A stretch of 36,677 nt of DNA from an uncultured Eubacterium sp. (GTDB lineage Bacteria; Bacillota; Clostridia; Lachnospirales; Lachnospiraceae): positions 17,082 to 53,758 of the forward strand of contig CAJUBZ010000014.1 of NCBI GenBank assembly GCA_910584795.1, read 5' to 3'. Numbering within the stretch: position 1 is the first letter of the stretch; each line of letters opens with the position of its first letter. The notes under the pieces are model-generated. The model saw nothing but the letters and a program-made list of their open reading frames with translations, did no database searches and was not told the DNA's origin. Shown here piece by piece: positions 5,962 to 15,613 of this stretch. Made by a program: the position numbers and the translations under genes.

Positions 5962-8900
5962 ATGTCAATGGAGAAGAACAGAATCAGTCCTGTAAAAGCA
6001 GGAAAAGGTATTCGTATGAGTTATTCAAGACAGAAAGAAGTTCTTGAAATGCCAAATCTTATTGAAGTGCAGAGAGATTCATATGAGTGGTTTCTTACTA
6101 CAGGTCTAAGAGAAGTATTAGACGATATTTCCCCGATTGAGGATTATGGCCAGAACTTAAGCCTTGAATTTATTGACTTCAGATTGTGTGAAGAAGATAA
6201 AAAATACACAATTGAAGAGTGTAAGGAAAGGGATGCAACTTATGCAGCACCTTTGAAGGTTAAGGTAAGACTTCATAATAAGGAGACAGGTGAGTTTACA
6301 GAGCATGATATTTTCATGGGTGATTTACCACTTATGACAGCCACAGGCACTTTTGTAATTAATGGTGCTGAGCGTGTAATTGTAAGTCAGTTAGTCCGTT
6401 CACCGGGTATCTACTATGTTATTGGTCATGATAAGGTAGGAAAGGAATTATATACATCACAGGTAATTCCAAACCGTGGAGCATGGTTAGAATACGAAAC
6501 AGATTCTAATGATGTGTTCTATGTTCGTGTAGACAGAACAAGAAAGGTTCCGGTAACAGTTCTTATCAGAGCATTAGGTGTAGGAACAAATGCTGAGATT
6601 ACAGAATTATTCGGTGAGGAAGAAAAACTTCTTGCTACATTTGAAAAGGATCAAAGCGACGATTATGAGAGTGGTCTTTTAGAATTATATAAGAAGATTC
6701 GTCCGGGAGAACCTCTTAGTGTAGACAGTGCTGAGTCTATTATTACAGGAATGTTCTTTGATGCAAAGAGATATGACCTTGCCAGAGTTGGTAGATATAA
6801 ATACAATAAAAAGCTTTCTTATAAGAGCAGAATTGTAGGACATATTTTAGCAGAAGATGTTATTGATATGTCTACAGGTGAAGTTTTGGCAGAGGCTGGA
6901 ACAAATGTTTCACAGGATTTGGCGGTTCAGATTCAGAATGCAGCTGTTCCATCAGTAATGATTCAGACAGACGTTAAGAATGAAAAGGTATTATCTAATA
7001 TGGCAGTTGATATCAATGCATATGTTGATTTTGACTGTAAGGAATTAGGGATATTAGAGGATGTTTATTATCCTGTACTTGCTGAAATCTTAGCAGAAAA
7101 TGAAACAGAAGAAGAGTTAAAAGATGCGATTAAGAGAAATGCTCATGAATTAGTTCCAAAGCATATTACAAAGGAAGATATCCTTGCATCCATTAACTAT
7201 TTATTAAATATAGAATATGGTATTGGAACATCTGATGATATTGACCACTTAGGAAACAGACGTATCCGTGCAGTAGGTGAATTGCTTCAGAACCAGTACA
7301 GAATTGGTCTTTCAAGAATGGAGAGAGTTGTTCGTGAAAGAATGACTACACAGGATTTGGAAGGCGTTTCTCCACAGACATTAATTAATATAAAACCGGT
7401 AACCGCAGCTGTTAAGGAATTCTTTGGAAGTTCCCAGTTGTCACAGTTTATGGATCAGAACAATCCGCTTGGTGAGCTGACACATAAGAGACGTTTATCA
7501 GCACTTGGACCTGGTGGTCTTTCCAGAGATCGTGCCGGATTCGAGGTTCGAGATGTTCATTATACACATTATGGAAGAATGTGTCCTATCGAGACACCTG
7601 AAGGACCGAACATCGGTCTGATTAACTCATTTGCATCTTTTGCCAGATTAAATGAGTATGGATTTATTGAAGCTCCATATAGAGTAGTAGATAAGTCAGA
7701 TCCTGAGAATCCACGTGTTACAGATGAGGTTGTATATATTACAGCAGATGAAGAAGATGTTTATACAGTAGCACAGGCGAATGAACCATTGGATGAAAAC
7801 GGATATTTTGTAAATAAGAATGTATCCGGACGTTATAGAGAAGAAACATCTCAGTTTGACAAGAAGAGAATTGATCTGATGGACGTATCTCCTAGAATGG
7901 TATTCTCGGTAGCTACATCTATGATTCCGTTCTTACAGAATGATGATGCGAACCGTGCCCTGATGGGATCAAACATGCAGCGTCAGGCAGTACCGCTTAT
8001 GACTACAGAGGCACCTGTAGTTGGTACAGGTATGGAAGGAAAAGCTGCTGTTGACTCAGGTGTATGTGTAGTAGCAACACGTGCTGGTGTTGTTGAGAAG
8101 TCGACATCAAAAGAGATAACAGTAAGAACAGATGACGGTCAGTTAGACACATATCATCTGATTAAATTCTCAAGAAGTAACCAGAGTAACTGCTACAACC
8201 AGAGAGCTATTGTATTCAAGGGCGACAGAGTTGAAGCAGGTGAAGTAATTGCCGATGGAGCATCAACATCGAATGGTGAGATTGCTCTTGGTAAGAACCC
8301 ATTAATCGGATTTATGACTTGGGAAGGTTATAACTACGAGGATGCGGTACTTCTTAGCGAAAGATTAGTACAGGATGATGTTTATACATCGATTCATATA
8401 GAAGAATACGAGACAGAAGCAAGAGATACAAAACTTGGACCAGAAGAGATTACAAATGATGTTCCGGGTGTTGGTGATGATGCGAGAAAAGATCTTGATG
8501 AGAGAGGTATTATCAGAATTGGTGCAGAAGTAAGAGCCGGAGATATCTTGGTTGGTAAGGTTACTCCAAAGGGAGAGACAGAATTGACACCGGAAGAAAG
8601 ATTACTTCGTGCAATTTTTGGTGAAAAGGCTAGAGAAGTTAGAGACACATCACTTAAGGTTCCTCATGGTGAGGCCGGTATTGTTGTTGATGCAAAAGTA
8701 TTCAAGAGAGAAAATGGAGATGAGTTGGCACCAGGTGTAAACGAGTCGGTTCGTATCTACATCGCACAGAAGAGAAAGATTTCTGTCGGTGATAAGATGG
8801 CTGGTCGTCATGGTAACAAGGGTGTTGTTTCCAGAGTACTTCCTGTAGAAGATATGCCGTTCTTACCAAATGGCAGACCTCTTGATATCGTATTGAATCC

Positions 8901-9795
8901 TTTGGGCGTACCTTCACGTATGAATATCGGACAGGTACTTGAGATTCATTTAAGTCTTGCAGCAAAAGTATTAGGATTTAATATTGCAACTCCTGTATTT
9001 GACGGAGCAGACGAGTTTGATATCATGGATACTTTGGAACTTGCAAATGATTATGCCAATACAGAATGGGAAGATTTTGTAGAAAAATATAAAGATACAT
9101 TAAAACCAGAAGTTATGGAATATTTAGGAAATAACCTTGATCACAGAGAAGAGTGGAAGGGTGTTCCTATTGCAAGAGATGGAAAAGTGAGACTTCGAGA
9201 TGGTAGAACAGGTGATTATTTTGATAGTCCTGTTACAATCGGTTTCATGCATTATTTGAAACTCCATCACTTGGTTGATGACAAGATTCATGCACGTTCA
9301 ACGGGTCCTTACTCCTTAGTAACACAGCAGCCACTTGGTGGTAAAGCGCAGTTCGGTGGACAGAGATTCGGTGAGATGGAAGTTTGGGCACTTGAAGCGT
9401 ACGGTGCATCATACACATTGCAGGAAATCCTAACATTTAAGTCTGATGACGTTGTAGGACGTGTTAAGACTTACGAAGCAATTATTAAGGGTGAAAATAT
9501 CCCTCAGCCGGGAATCCCTGAGTCGTTCAAGGTACTTGTAAAAGAACTTCAGGCATTGGCACTTGATGTAAATGTATTAGATAAAGATGATAATGTTGTT
9601 GAATTGAAGGAAAGCACAGATTATGGTGAAACAAACTTTAATGCAATCCTGAACAATGATAAGACATTTGGTCAAAATAAGGAAGACAGTCTGGCATTTG
9701 CACAGGCAGGATTCCAGACACAGGAATTTGTTGGCGAAGAACTCCAGACGGTAAATGCTGATGGTTCAGTATTTGAAGATGGTCAGGAAAATTAA
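5962..9795 (+). CDS. rpoB: DNA-directed RNA polymerase subunit beta
   Basis: A 1277-residue protein with the whole beta-subunit sequence. The rifampicin-binding cluster reads SSQLSQFMDQNNPLGELTHK then RRLSALGPGGL, with wild-type Q, D, H and S at the positions most often mutated to resistance. Later conserved blocks include CPIETPEGPNIGLINS, KMAGRHGNKGVVSRV (beta active-site lysines) and GGKAQFGGQRFGEMEVWALE. The C-terminus is extended and acidic. The start MSMEKNRIS follows AAGGAGAG. rpoC follows after 18 bases, so the two are co-transcribed. Confidence 0.98.
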   Translation: MSMEKNRISPVKAGKGIRMSYSRQKEVLEMPNLIEVQRDSYEWFLTTGLREVLDDISPIEDYGQNLSLEFIDFRLCEEDKKYTIEECKERDATYAAPLKVKVRLHNKETGEFTEHDIFMGDLPLMTATGTFVINGAERVIVSQLVRSPGIYYVIGHDKVGKELYTSQVIPNRGAWLEYETDSNDVFYVRVDRTRKVPVTVLIRALGVGTNAEITELFGEEEKLLATFEKDQSDDYESGLLELYKKIRPGEPLSVDSAESIITGMFFDAKRYDLARVGRYKYNKKLSYKSRIVGHILAEDVIDMSTGEVLAEAGTNVSQDLAVQIQNAAVPSVMIQTDVKNEKVLSNMAVDINAYVDFDCKELGILEDVYYPVLAEILAENETEEELKDAIKRNAHELVPKHITKEDILASINYLLNIEYGIGTSDDIDHLGNRRIRAVGELLQNQYRIGLSRMERVVRERMTTQDLEGVSPQTLINIKPVTAAVKEFFGSSQLSQFMDQNNPLGELTHKRRLSALGPGGLSRDRAGFEVRDVHYTHYGRMCPIETPEGPNIGLINSFASFARLNEYGFIEAPYRVVDKSDPENPRVTDEVVYITADEEDVYTVAQANEPLDENGYFVNKNVSGRYREETSQFDKKRIDLMDVSPRMVFSVATSMIPFLQNDDANRALMGSNMQRQAVPLMTTEAPVVGTGMEGKAAVDSGVCVVATRAGVVEKSTSKEITVRTDDGQLDTYHLIKFSRSNQSNCYNQRAIVFKGDRVEAGEVIADGASTSNGEIALGKNPLIGFMTWEGYNYEDAVLLSERLVQDDVYTSIHIEEYETEARDTKLGPEEITNDVPGVGDDARKDLDERGIIRIGAEVRAGDILVGKVTPKGETELTPEERLLRAIFGEKAREVRDTSLKVPHGEAGIVVDAKVFKRENGDELAPGVNESVRIYIAQKRKISVGDKMAGRHGNKGVVSRVLPVEDMPFLPNGRPLDIVLNPLGVPSRMNIGQVLEIHLSLAAKVLGFNIATPVFDGADEFDIMDTLELANDYANTEWEDFVEKYKDTLKPEVMEYLGNNLDHREEWKGVPIARDGKVRLRDGRTGDYFDSPVTIGFMHYLKLHHLVDDKIHARSTGPYSLVTQQPLGGKAQFGGQRFGEMEVWALEAYGASYTLQEILTFKSDDVVGRVKTYEAIIKGENIPQPGIPESFKVLVKELQALALDVNVLDKDDNVVELKESTDYGETNFNAILNNDKTFGQNKEDSLAFAQAGFQTQEFVGEELQTVNADGSVFEDGQEN

Positions 9796-9813
9796 TAGAA
9801 GGGAGATTTGATC

Positions 9814-12800
9814 ATGGCAGATGTAAACGTAAGTGAACAGCTTGCATTCGATAAAATTAAAATCGGTCTTGCTTCACCGGATAAAATCAGACAGTGGGCT
9901 ACCAGAAAAGTAGGCGACAAAGAGGAATTAGGTGAAGTTACAAAACCGGAAACCATTAACTACAGAACATTAAAGCCGGAAAAGGATGGTTTGTTCTGTG
10001 AAAAGATTTTCGGACCAAATAAGGACTGGGAATGTCACTGTGGTAAATATAAGAAAATCAGATATAAAGGTGTAGTCTGTGACAGATGTGGCGTTGAGGT
10101 TACAAAAGCAAGTGTACGTCGTGAGCGTATGGGTTGTGTGGAACTTGCAACACCAGTATCACATATCTGGTATTTTAAAGGAATCCCTTCTAGAATGGGA
10201 CTGATTCTTGATATTTCACCAAGAGTGTTAGAAAAAGTATTATACTTTGCTTCTTATATCGTGCTGGATCCAATGGATACTTCATTGGAATACAAGCAGG
10301 TATTAACAGAGAAGGAGTTTAGAGAAGCTTACGAAGAATTTGAAGGCAAATTCCGTGTAGGTATGGGTGCTGAAGCTATCAAAGAATTACTTCAGGCAAT
10401 TGATCTTGACAAGGGAGCAGAACAGTTAAAAGAAGAGTTATTTGAAGCAACAGGACAGAAGAAAGCAAAAATCGTAAAGAGACTTGAAGTCTTTGAGGCT
10501 TTTAGAAGTTCAGGTAATAAGCCGGAATGGATGATCATGGATGTAATTCCGGTTATTCCTCCGGATATCAGACCTATGGTTCAGTTAGAAGGTGGTAGAT
10601 TTGCCACATCTGACTTAAACGATTTATATAGAAGAATTATCAATAGAAATAACCGTTTAAAGAGACTTCTTGAGCTTGGTGCTCCGGAAATTATTGTGAG
10701 AAATGAAAAGAGAATGCTTCAGGAAGCGGTTGATGCATTGATTGATAATGGTAGACGAGGTAGAGCGGTTACAGGACCTGGTAACAGAGCGTTGAAATCA
10801 CTTTCAGACATGTTGAAAGGTAAACAGGGACGTTTTCGTCAGAACTTGCTTGGTAAGCGTGTTGACTATTCAGGACGTTCCGTTATCGTAGTTGGGCCGG
10901 AACTTAAGATTTACCAGTGCGGTCTTCCAAAAGAAATGGCGATTGAATTATTTAAGCCATTTGTTATGAAAGAATTAGTTGAGCAGGGAACAGCTCATAA
11001 TATTAAAGCGGCTAAGAAGATGGTAGAAAGACTTCAGACAGAAGTGTGGGATGTATTAGAAGAAGTTATCAAAGAACATCCGGTTATGTTAAACCGTGCC
11101 CCTACTCTTCATAGATTAGGTATTCAGGCATTTGAGCCGGTACTTGTAGAAGGTAGAGCTATCAAACTTCATCCGTTGGTATGTACAGCGTTCAATGCCG
11201 ACTTCGACGGTGACCAGATGGCTGTTCATCTTCCACTTTCAGTAGAAGCTCAGGCAGAATGTAGATTTTTACTGCTTTCACCAAACAACTTGTTGAAACC
11301 ATCAGATGGTGCACCGGTAGCGGTTCCTTCACAGGATATGGTACTTGGTATTTATTATCTGACGATGGATAAGATGGTTGACCATTCTGGTGATGAAGAA
11401 ATTGAAGCGAAAGCAGGAAGAAAGATTTATAGCTCAGAAGAAGAGTTAAAGAAAGCATTAGATGAAGGAAAAATTGGAGCACATGATTATATCAAATATC
11501 AGGCAGAGGACAGAGTTGTTGTTTGTGAGCCGATTGATGTAATTGGACGATTCTTCAGCGATGTTAATCAGGCGATTTTAGCTTATGAAAATGGAGATAT
11601 TTCTCTTCACCAGAAAATTAAAGTAAAAAGAAAAGTCTTTAATGGCAAAGGCGAAGAAGTAGAAGGTGTTATTGAGACAACTCTTGGACGTTGTCTGTTC
11701 AATGAAATTCTTCCACAAGATTTAGGTTTTGTTAAGAGAGAAGCAGATGAAGATTATTTGAAATTTGAGGTTGATTTCCATGTAGGAAAGAAAGGCTTGA
11801 AACAAATCTTAGAGAAAGTTATTAATAACCATGGTGCTACTAAGACAGCAGAAGTTCTTGATAATATTAAGGCTATGGGTTATAAGTACTCAACAAGAGC
11901 CGCTATGACAGTTTCTATTTCTGATATGACAGTACCGGAAGCTAAGAAACAGATTCTGGCAGATGCTGAGAGCACAGTAGATGAGATTACAAAGCATTTC
12001 CGCAGAGGTTTCCTGACAGATGAGGAAAGATATAAAGAAGTTATTGAGACATGGCAGGATGCTGATAATCAGATTACAAGTGCACTTCTTGGCGGTCTTG
12101 ATAAATATAACAATATCTTTATGATGGCTGATTCTGGAGCCCGTGGTTCTGACAAACAGATTAAACAGCTTGCAGGTATGCGTGGATTGATGGCAGATAC
12201 AACAGGTAAGACAATCGAACTTCCTATTAAGTCAAACTTCCGTGAAGGTCTTGATGTTTTGGAATACTTTATTTCAGCCCACGGTGCAAGAAAGGGTCTT
12301 TCTGATACAGCTCTTCGTACAGCCGATTCAGGATACCTTACAAGAAGACTTGTAGATGTGTCACAGGATTTGATTATTCGTGATGTTGACTGTCAGGAAG
12401 GAAAAGCAATTCCGTTTATGGAAATTGAAGCTTTAATGGATGGTAACGAAGTTATCGAAAGTCTTGAAGAGAGAATTACAGGAAGAACAGCAGCAGAATC
12501 CATGTATGATGCAGATGGAAATATGATTGTGAAAGCAAATCATATGATTACACCAAAGAGAGCGGCAGCAATTGTTGCAACTGGTGTAGATAGAGTTAAG
12601 ATTAGAACAATTCTTACATGTAAGTCACATGTGGGTGTCTGTGCAAAATGTTATGGCGCTAACATGGCTACAGGACAGAGAGTTCAGGTAGGTGAGGCTG
12701 TTGGTATTATTGCTGCCCAGTCTATCGGAGAGCCTGGTACACAGCTTACAATGAGAACCTTCCATACTGGTGGTGTTGCCGGTGATGATATTACACAGGG

Positions 12801-13647
12801 TCTTCCTAGAGTAGAGGAATTATTTGAGGCTAGAAAACCAAAGGGACTTGCTATTATTGCAGAGTTTGGTGGAAGAGCTGAAATCAAAGAAAATAAAAAG
12901 AAACGTGAAATCGTTATAACAAATGAGGAAACTGGCGAGTCAAAGGCTTACCTTATCCCATATGGTTCAAGAATTAAGATTCTTGATGGTACAGTACTTG
13001 AAGCAGGTGACGAACTTACAGAAGGTAGTATCAATCCACACGATCTCTTAAAGATTAAGGGACTTCGTGCGGTTCAGGATTATATGATTCGTGAAGTACA
13101 GAGAGTTTACCGCTTACAGGGTGTAGAAATTAATGATAAGCACGTAGAAGTTATTGTCCGTCAGATGCTAAAGAAGATTAAGGTTGATACAGCTGGTGAC
13201 TCGGAATTCTTGCCAGGAACAACAGTTGAGGTTCTTAACTTTAATGAAGTAAATGAGGAATTAGCAGCACAGGGTAAAGAACCAGCTACTGGTACACAGA
13301 TTATGCTTGGTATTACAAAGGCATCTCTTGCTACAAATTCATTCCTTTCAGCTGCATCTTTCCAGGAGACAACAAGAGTTCTTACAGAAGCTGCTATTAG
13401 TGGTAAGGTAGATCCGTTAGTTGGTCTGAAAGAAAATGTACTGATTGGTAAGTTGATTCCGGCAGGTACAGGTCTTGAAAGATATGGTTCTGTAAAATTA
13501 AGTACAGATGTGAAACCAGTGACAGAGGAAGTGATTTCTGTTTCTGAACAAGGAATGGAGACTTTAGAAGGTGATGTTCTTGAAGTTCCAAGTGAAATAG
13601 AGATGATTGAAATTATTGAAGAGACAGTAGAAACAACAGAGGATTAA
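9814..13647 (+). CDS. rpoC: DNA-directed RNA polymerase subunit beta-prime
   Basis: A 1277-residue protein. The N-terminal zinc ribbon is CHCGKYKKIRYKGVVCDRCG, and the catalytic magnesium loop NADFDGDQMAVHLPLS is intact near residue 465. Further on are the bridge and trigger region (DSGARGSDKQIKQLAGMRGL, then TMRTFHTGGVAG) and the second zinc site, CKSHVGVCAKCYG. A TTG at 9808 is in frame but too close to GGGAG (9801-9805), so the ATG at 9814 is preferred. Instead of rpsL-rpsG-fusA, a queuosine-related unit follows. Only a weak AGACC-CAA-GGTCT hairpin without a T-tract is seen just after the stop. Confidence 0.98.
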   Translation: MADVNVSEQLAFDKIKIGLASPDKIRQWATRKVGDKEELGEVTKPETINYRTLKPEKDGLFCEKIFGPNKDWECHCGKYKKIRYKGVVCDRCGVEVTKASVRRERMGCVELATPVSHIWYFKGIPSRMGLILDISPRVLEKVLYFASYIVLDPMDTSLEYKQVLTEKEFREAYEEFEGKFRVGMGAEAIKELLQAIDLDKGAEQLKEELFEATGQKKAKIVKRLEVFEAFRSSGNKPEWMIMDVIPVIPPDIRPMVQLEGGRFATSDLNDLYRRIINRNNRLKRLLELGAPEIIVRNEKRMLQEAVDALIDNGRRGRAVTGPGNRALKSLSDMLKGKQGRFRQNLLGKRVDYSGRSVIVVGPELKIYQCGLPKEMAIELFKPFVMKELVEQGTAHNIKAAKKMVERLQTEVWDVLEEVIKEHPVMLNRAPTLHRLGIQAFEPVLVEGRAIKLHPLVCTAFNADFDGDQMAVHLPLSVEAQAECRFLLLSPNNLLKPSDGAPVAVPSQDMVLGIYYLTMDKMVDHSGDEEIEAKAGRKIYSSEEELKKALDEGKIGAHDYIKYQAEDRVVVCEPIDVIGRFFSDVNQAILAYENGDISLHQKIKVKRKVFNGKGEEVEGVIETTLGRCLFNEILPQDLGFVKREADEDYLKFEVDFHVGKKGLKQILEKVINNHGATKTAEVLDNIKAMGYKYSTRAAMTVSISDMTVPEAKKQILADAESTVDEITKHFRRGFLTDEERYKEVIETWQDADNQITSALLGGLDKYNNIFMMADSGARGSDKQIKQLAGMRGLMADTTGKTIELPIKSNFREGLDVLEYFISAHGARKGLSDTALRTADSGYLTRRLVDVSQDLIIRDVDCQEGKAIPFMEIEALMDGNEVIESLEERITGRTAAESMYDADGNMIVKANHMITPKRAAAIVATGVDRVKIRTILTCKSHVGVCAKCYGANMATGQRVQVGEAVGIIAAQSIGEPGTQLTMRTFHTGGVAGDDITQGLPRVEELFEARKPKGLAIIAEFGGRAEIKENKKKREIVITNEETGESKAYLIPYGSRIKILDGTVLEAGDELTEGSINPHDLLKIKGLRAVQDYMIREVQRVYRLQGVEINDKHVEVIVRQMLKKIKVDTAGDSEFLPGTTVEVLNFNEVNEELAAQGKEPATGTQIMLGITKASLATNSFLSAASFQETTRVLTEAAISGKVDPLVGLKENVLIGKLIPAGTGLERYGSVKLSTDVKPVTEEVISVSEQGMETLEGDVLEVPSEIEMIEIIEETVETTED

Positions 13648-13679
13648 TAAATAGACCCAAGGTCTTGAATATTGATATA

Positions 13680-13722
13680 ACAGACAGTTCGAAACCATCC
13701 TGTCTATAAACAAAACTAGGGA
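13680..13722 (+). promoter_or_regulatory. PreQ1-I riboswitch aptamer
   Basis: P1 is AGACAG (13682-13687) with CTGTCT (13700-13705), enclosing TTCGAAACCATC. It is followed by the A-rich tail ATAAACAAAACTAGGGA. This is the compact class I preQ1 layout: a TTC-type loop, CC for the pseudoknot, and a CTAGG tail. PreQ1 (7-aminomethyl-7-deazaguanine) is the queuosine precursor. The genes downstream, a radical SAM protein and a queuosine precursor transporter, fit this ligand. Confidence 0.85.
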
Positions 13723-13753
13723 CGAATCACAGGTATCTTGTGGTTTATTAAAG

Positions 13754-13776
13754 GGCGCCCTAATGGGCGTCTTTTC
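13754..13776 (+). terminator. Terminator acting as the preQ1 riboswitch switch
   Basis: GGCGCCC (13754-13760), loop TAAT, and GGGCGTC (13765-13771), with one G-U pair, then TTTTCT. It lies between the aptamer and the ribosome site of the next gene. CACAGGTATCTTGTG (13728-13742) just upstream forms a small hairpin that may be part of the switching region. Ligand binding probably favours termination. Confidence 0.75.
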
Positions 13777-13797
13777 TATTGTATAGAAGGAGGTAAT

Positions 13798-14526
13798 ATG
13801 GCAGAAGGATTTAATCCGGTCAGATATTCTGTAATTCATGATAAGAATTCACGTGAGATTGTTATGTTAGTGGGAAATGGATGTAAATGGAGAAAATGCA
13901 GATTTTGTGACTATCATTTAGACAGTAGTCTGGATGAGGAGGCAAATTATATAATTAATCAGAAAGCATTAAGTAATGTTACAGGCATTTACCACGAACT
14001 AGAAGTAATTAATTCGGGAAGTTTTGTAGATTTAGATCAAAAGACCATAGAATTAATAAAAAATATATGTTGTATAAAAAAAATATCTACGATTCATTTT
14101 GAGTGTCATTTTATGCATAAGGATGAAGTGAAAGACTTTAAAAAGTCATTTCTCGATATTGGCGTAAAATGCATTATAAAATTAGGTTTGGAAACATTTG
14201 ATTATGAATTGAGAGAAAAAATTCTGATGAAAGGAATAAATGAAAAGAATCCCGAAATAATTGCAGAATATTTTGATGAAATAAATTTACTGCAGGGAAT
14301 CACAGGGCAGAGTGCAGAATCTATGATGAATGATATAGAAACCGGACTGAGATATTTTGACCGTGTATGTGTGAATATAATGACAGAAAATGGAATGCCG
14401 GTGAAACCGGATAAAAAAGTGATAAAAGAGTTTATGGATAAGGTTTATCCTATTTATAAAAGCTGTGATAGGTTAGATATACTGTTGAATAATACAGACT
14501 TTGGTGTTGGAGAAAACCAATGTTAA
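13798..14526 (+). CDS. Radical SAM protein, probable queuine lyase (QueL-like)
   Basis: A 242-residue protein starting MAEGFNPVRYSVIHDKN. Its iron-sulfur motif is C29-X4-C34-X2-C37 (GCKWRKCRFCDYH), one residue longer than the canonical CX3CX2C of radical SAM enzymes. It is small, with little beyond a partial barrel. Later segments include TIHFECHFMHKDE and IKLGLETFDYELREKIL. The ATG at 13798 follows AGGAGG; a longer frame from 13738 would run through the terminator and is rejected. A preQ1 riboswitch lies upstream and a queuosine precursor transporter downstream. In gut Clostridia a radical SAM subgroup converts queuine to preQ1 for salvage, and context makes that role likely here. Specific activity is inferred. 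Confidence 0.75.
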   Translation: MAEGFNPVRYSVIHDKNSREIVMLVGNGCKWRKCRFCDYHLDSSLDEEANYIINQKALSNVTGIYHELEVINSGSFVDLDQKTIELIKNICCIKKISTIHFECHFMHKDEVKDFKKSFLDIGVKCIIKLGLETFDYELREKILMKGINEKNPEIIAEYFDEINLLQGITGQSAESMMNDIETGLRYFDRVCVNIMTENGMPVKPDKKVIKEFMDKVYPIYKSCDRLDILLNNTDFGVGENQC

Positions 14527-14539
14527 GTTTGCAAGAAGG

Positions 14540-14580
14540 TTCAAATATGCATTGTGGTCATTGACCATGATACATTTGAA
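14540..14580 (+). other. Hairpin between the radical SAM and transporter genes
   Basis: TTCAAAT (14540-14546) pairs with ATTTGAA (14574-14580). Inside it TGGTC-ATT-GACCA (14555-14567) forms a tight inner stem, with partial pairing between. No T-tract follows, so it is probably not a full terminator. It could set the expression ratio of the two genes. Confidence 0.5.
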
Positions 14581-14658
14581 AATAAATGACATAAGCCGGT
14601 CGTGCAGAGAAATTGATGCAATGACTGTAATAAGCAGAAGAAAAGGAGGAGAAGTTTT

Positions 14659-15366
14659 ATGTCAAATGAAGTTTTATTAGTGCTGTCCATATTAATTATT
14701 TATGGAAGTGAATTACTGTTTTTTAAGTTGTTTGGAAAATATGGATTGTATTGTTTTACATCAATAGCAACTATAGCAGCCAATATCGAAGTTTTAATTG
14801 TGATTAAAGCTTTCGGTATGGAAATGACTTTGGGAAATGTATTGTTTGCTTCTACGTTTTTGGTGACGGATATTATCAGTGAATTATATGGTAAAAAGGA
14901 AGCAAAACGTGCGGTAAACCTTGGTATTGCAACTTCGGTAGTGTTTATTGTATTGTCACAGTGGTGGCTTTTATATACACCGGCAGGTGCAGATTTTGCA
15001 ATGCCGGCAATGAAAACAATCTTTTCAAATACGCCAAGACTGATGCTTACAAGTATGATAGTGTATGCAATTGTACAGCGGTTTGATGTATGGGCATATC
15101 ATAAGTGGTGGGAATTTACAGAAAAAAGATTTGGAACTCGTGAAAAGTTTCTGTGGTTGAGAAATAATGGTTCGACATTGATATCACAGTTTCTAAATAA
15201 CCTGTTGTTCACTTTTGGAGCATTTTTAGGAGTATATGATATGAGAACTTTATTTAGTATTATAATTTCCAGTTATGTAATATTTATTGTGACAAGTCTG
15301 ACAGATACACCATTTGTATATTTGGCAAGAAAAATCTATACGAAGGAAAAGAAGAAGGTAAGCTAA
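14659..15366 (+). CDS. Queuosine precursor transporter, COG1738 (YhhQ) family
   Basis: A 235-residue protein with about six hydrophobic helices. The family motif is near residues 70-90: FLVTDIISELYGKKEAKRAVNLG (given here in part as VTDIISELYGKKEAKR). The C-terminal RNNGSTLISQFLNNLLFTFGAF segment is also typical. Members import preQ0, preQ1 or queuine for tRNA modification. The ribosome site AAGGAGGAG precedes the ATG. It lies 132 bases after the radical SAM gene in the same orientation, so both probably fall under the upstream preQ1 riboswitch. With a queuine lyase as partner, queuine or preQ1 import would make sense. Confidence 0.9.
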   Translation: MSNEVLLVLSILIIYGSELLFFKLFGKYGLYCFTSIATIAANIEVLIVIKAFGMEMTLGNVLFASTFLVTDIISELYGKKEAKRAVNLGIATSVVFIVLSQWWLLYTPAGADFAMPAMKTIFSNTPRLMLTSMIVYAIVQRFDVWAYHKWWEFTEKRFGTREKFLWLRNNGSTLISQFLNNLLFTFGAFLGVYDMRTLFSIIISSYVIFIVTSLTDTPFVYLARKIYTKEKKKVS

Positions 15367-15375
15367 AAATATTAG

Positions 15376-15534
15376 AGTATGCTTGTTACTATTCAGCCAG
15401 CAGCTCGAAAATCCTATAGATTTCCTTCGCTGTGGTGATTCACCATATGATACGGACCATAACGAATAGAGAGTCTGCGAGCAGTCTTTTGTTCACTATG
15501 CTTTATATCATATAGCTGAATAGTTGCATATACT
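15376..15534. repeat. Intergenic foldback element
   Basis: ACTATTCAGC (15388-15397) and GCTGAATAGT (15515-15524) are a perfect 10-bp inverted repeat 117 bases apart. The pairing continues outward as AGTATGC with GCATATACT. Inside are CAGC-GAAAATC/GATTTC-GCTG (15401-15432) and GGTGATTCACC (15434-15444). No gene is present in the whole gap 15367-15613. It resembles the other foldback elements in this window in design rather than in sequence. Confidence 0.6.
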
Positions 15535-15550
15535 TGAAAATCAAAGGAGT

Positions 15551-15579
15551 AACCTATTGACTTCACAGGTCAATAGGTT
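15551..15579 (+). other. Perfect 11-bp inverted repeat before the ATPase gene
   Basis: AACCTATTGAC and GTCAATAGGTT flank TTCACAG, followed by ATAATTATTTTAT. The T-rich tail is broken, so it is either a weak terminator for the transporter unit or an operator for the gene starting at 15614, whose ribosome site is 23 bases further on. Confidence 0.5.
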
Positions 15580-15613
15580 ATAATTATTTTATGACAAATT
15601 CGGAGGTAGTAAT

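Noticed and set aside
5962..9795. Rifampicin-resistance changes in rpoB
   Set aside because: The residues of the main resistance cluster read as wild type.
14540..14580. Second preQ1 aptamer or terminator between the two queuosine genes
   Set aside because: The hairpin lacks the A-rich tail and CC loop of a preQ1 aptamer and lacks a T-tract.
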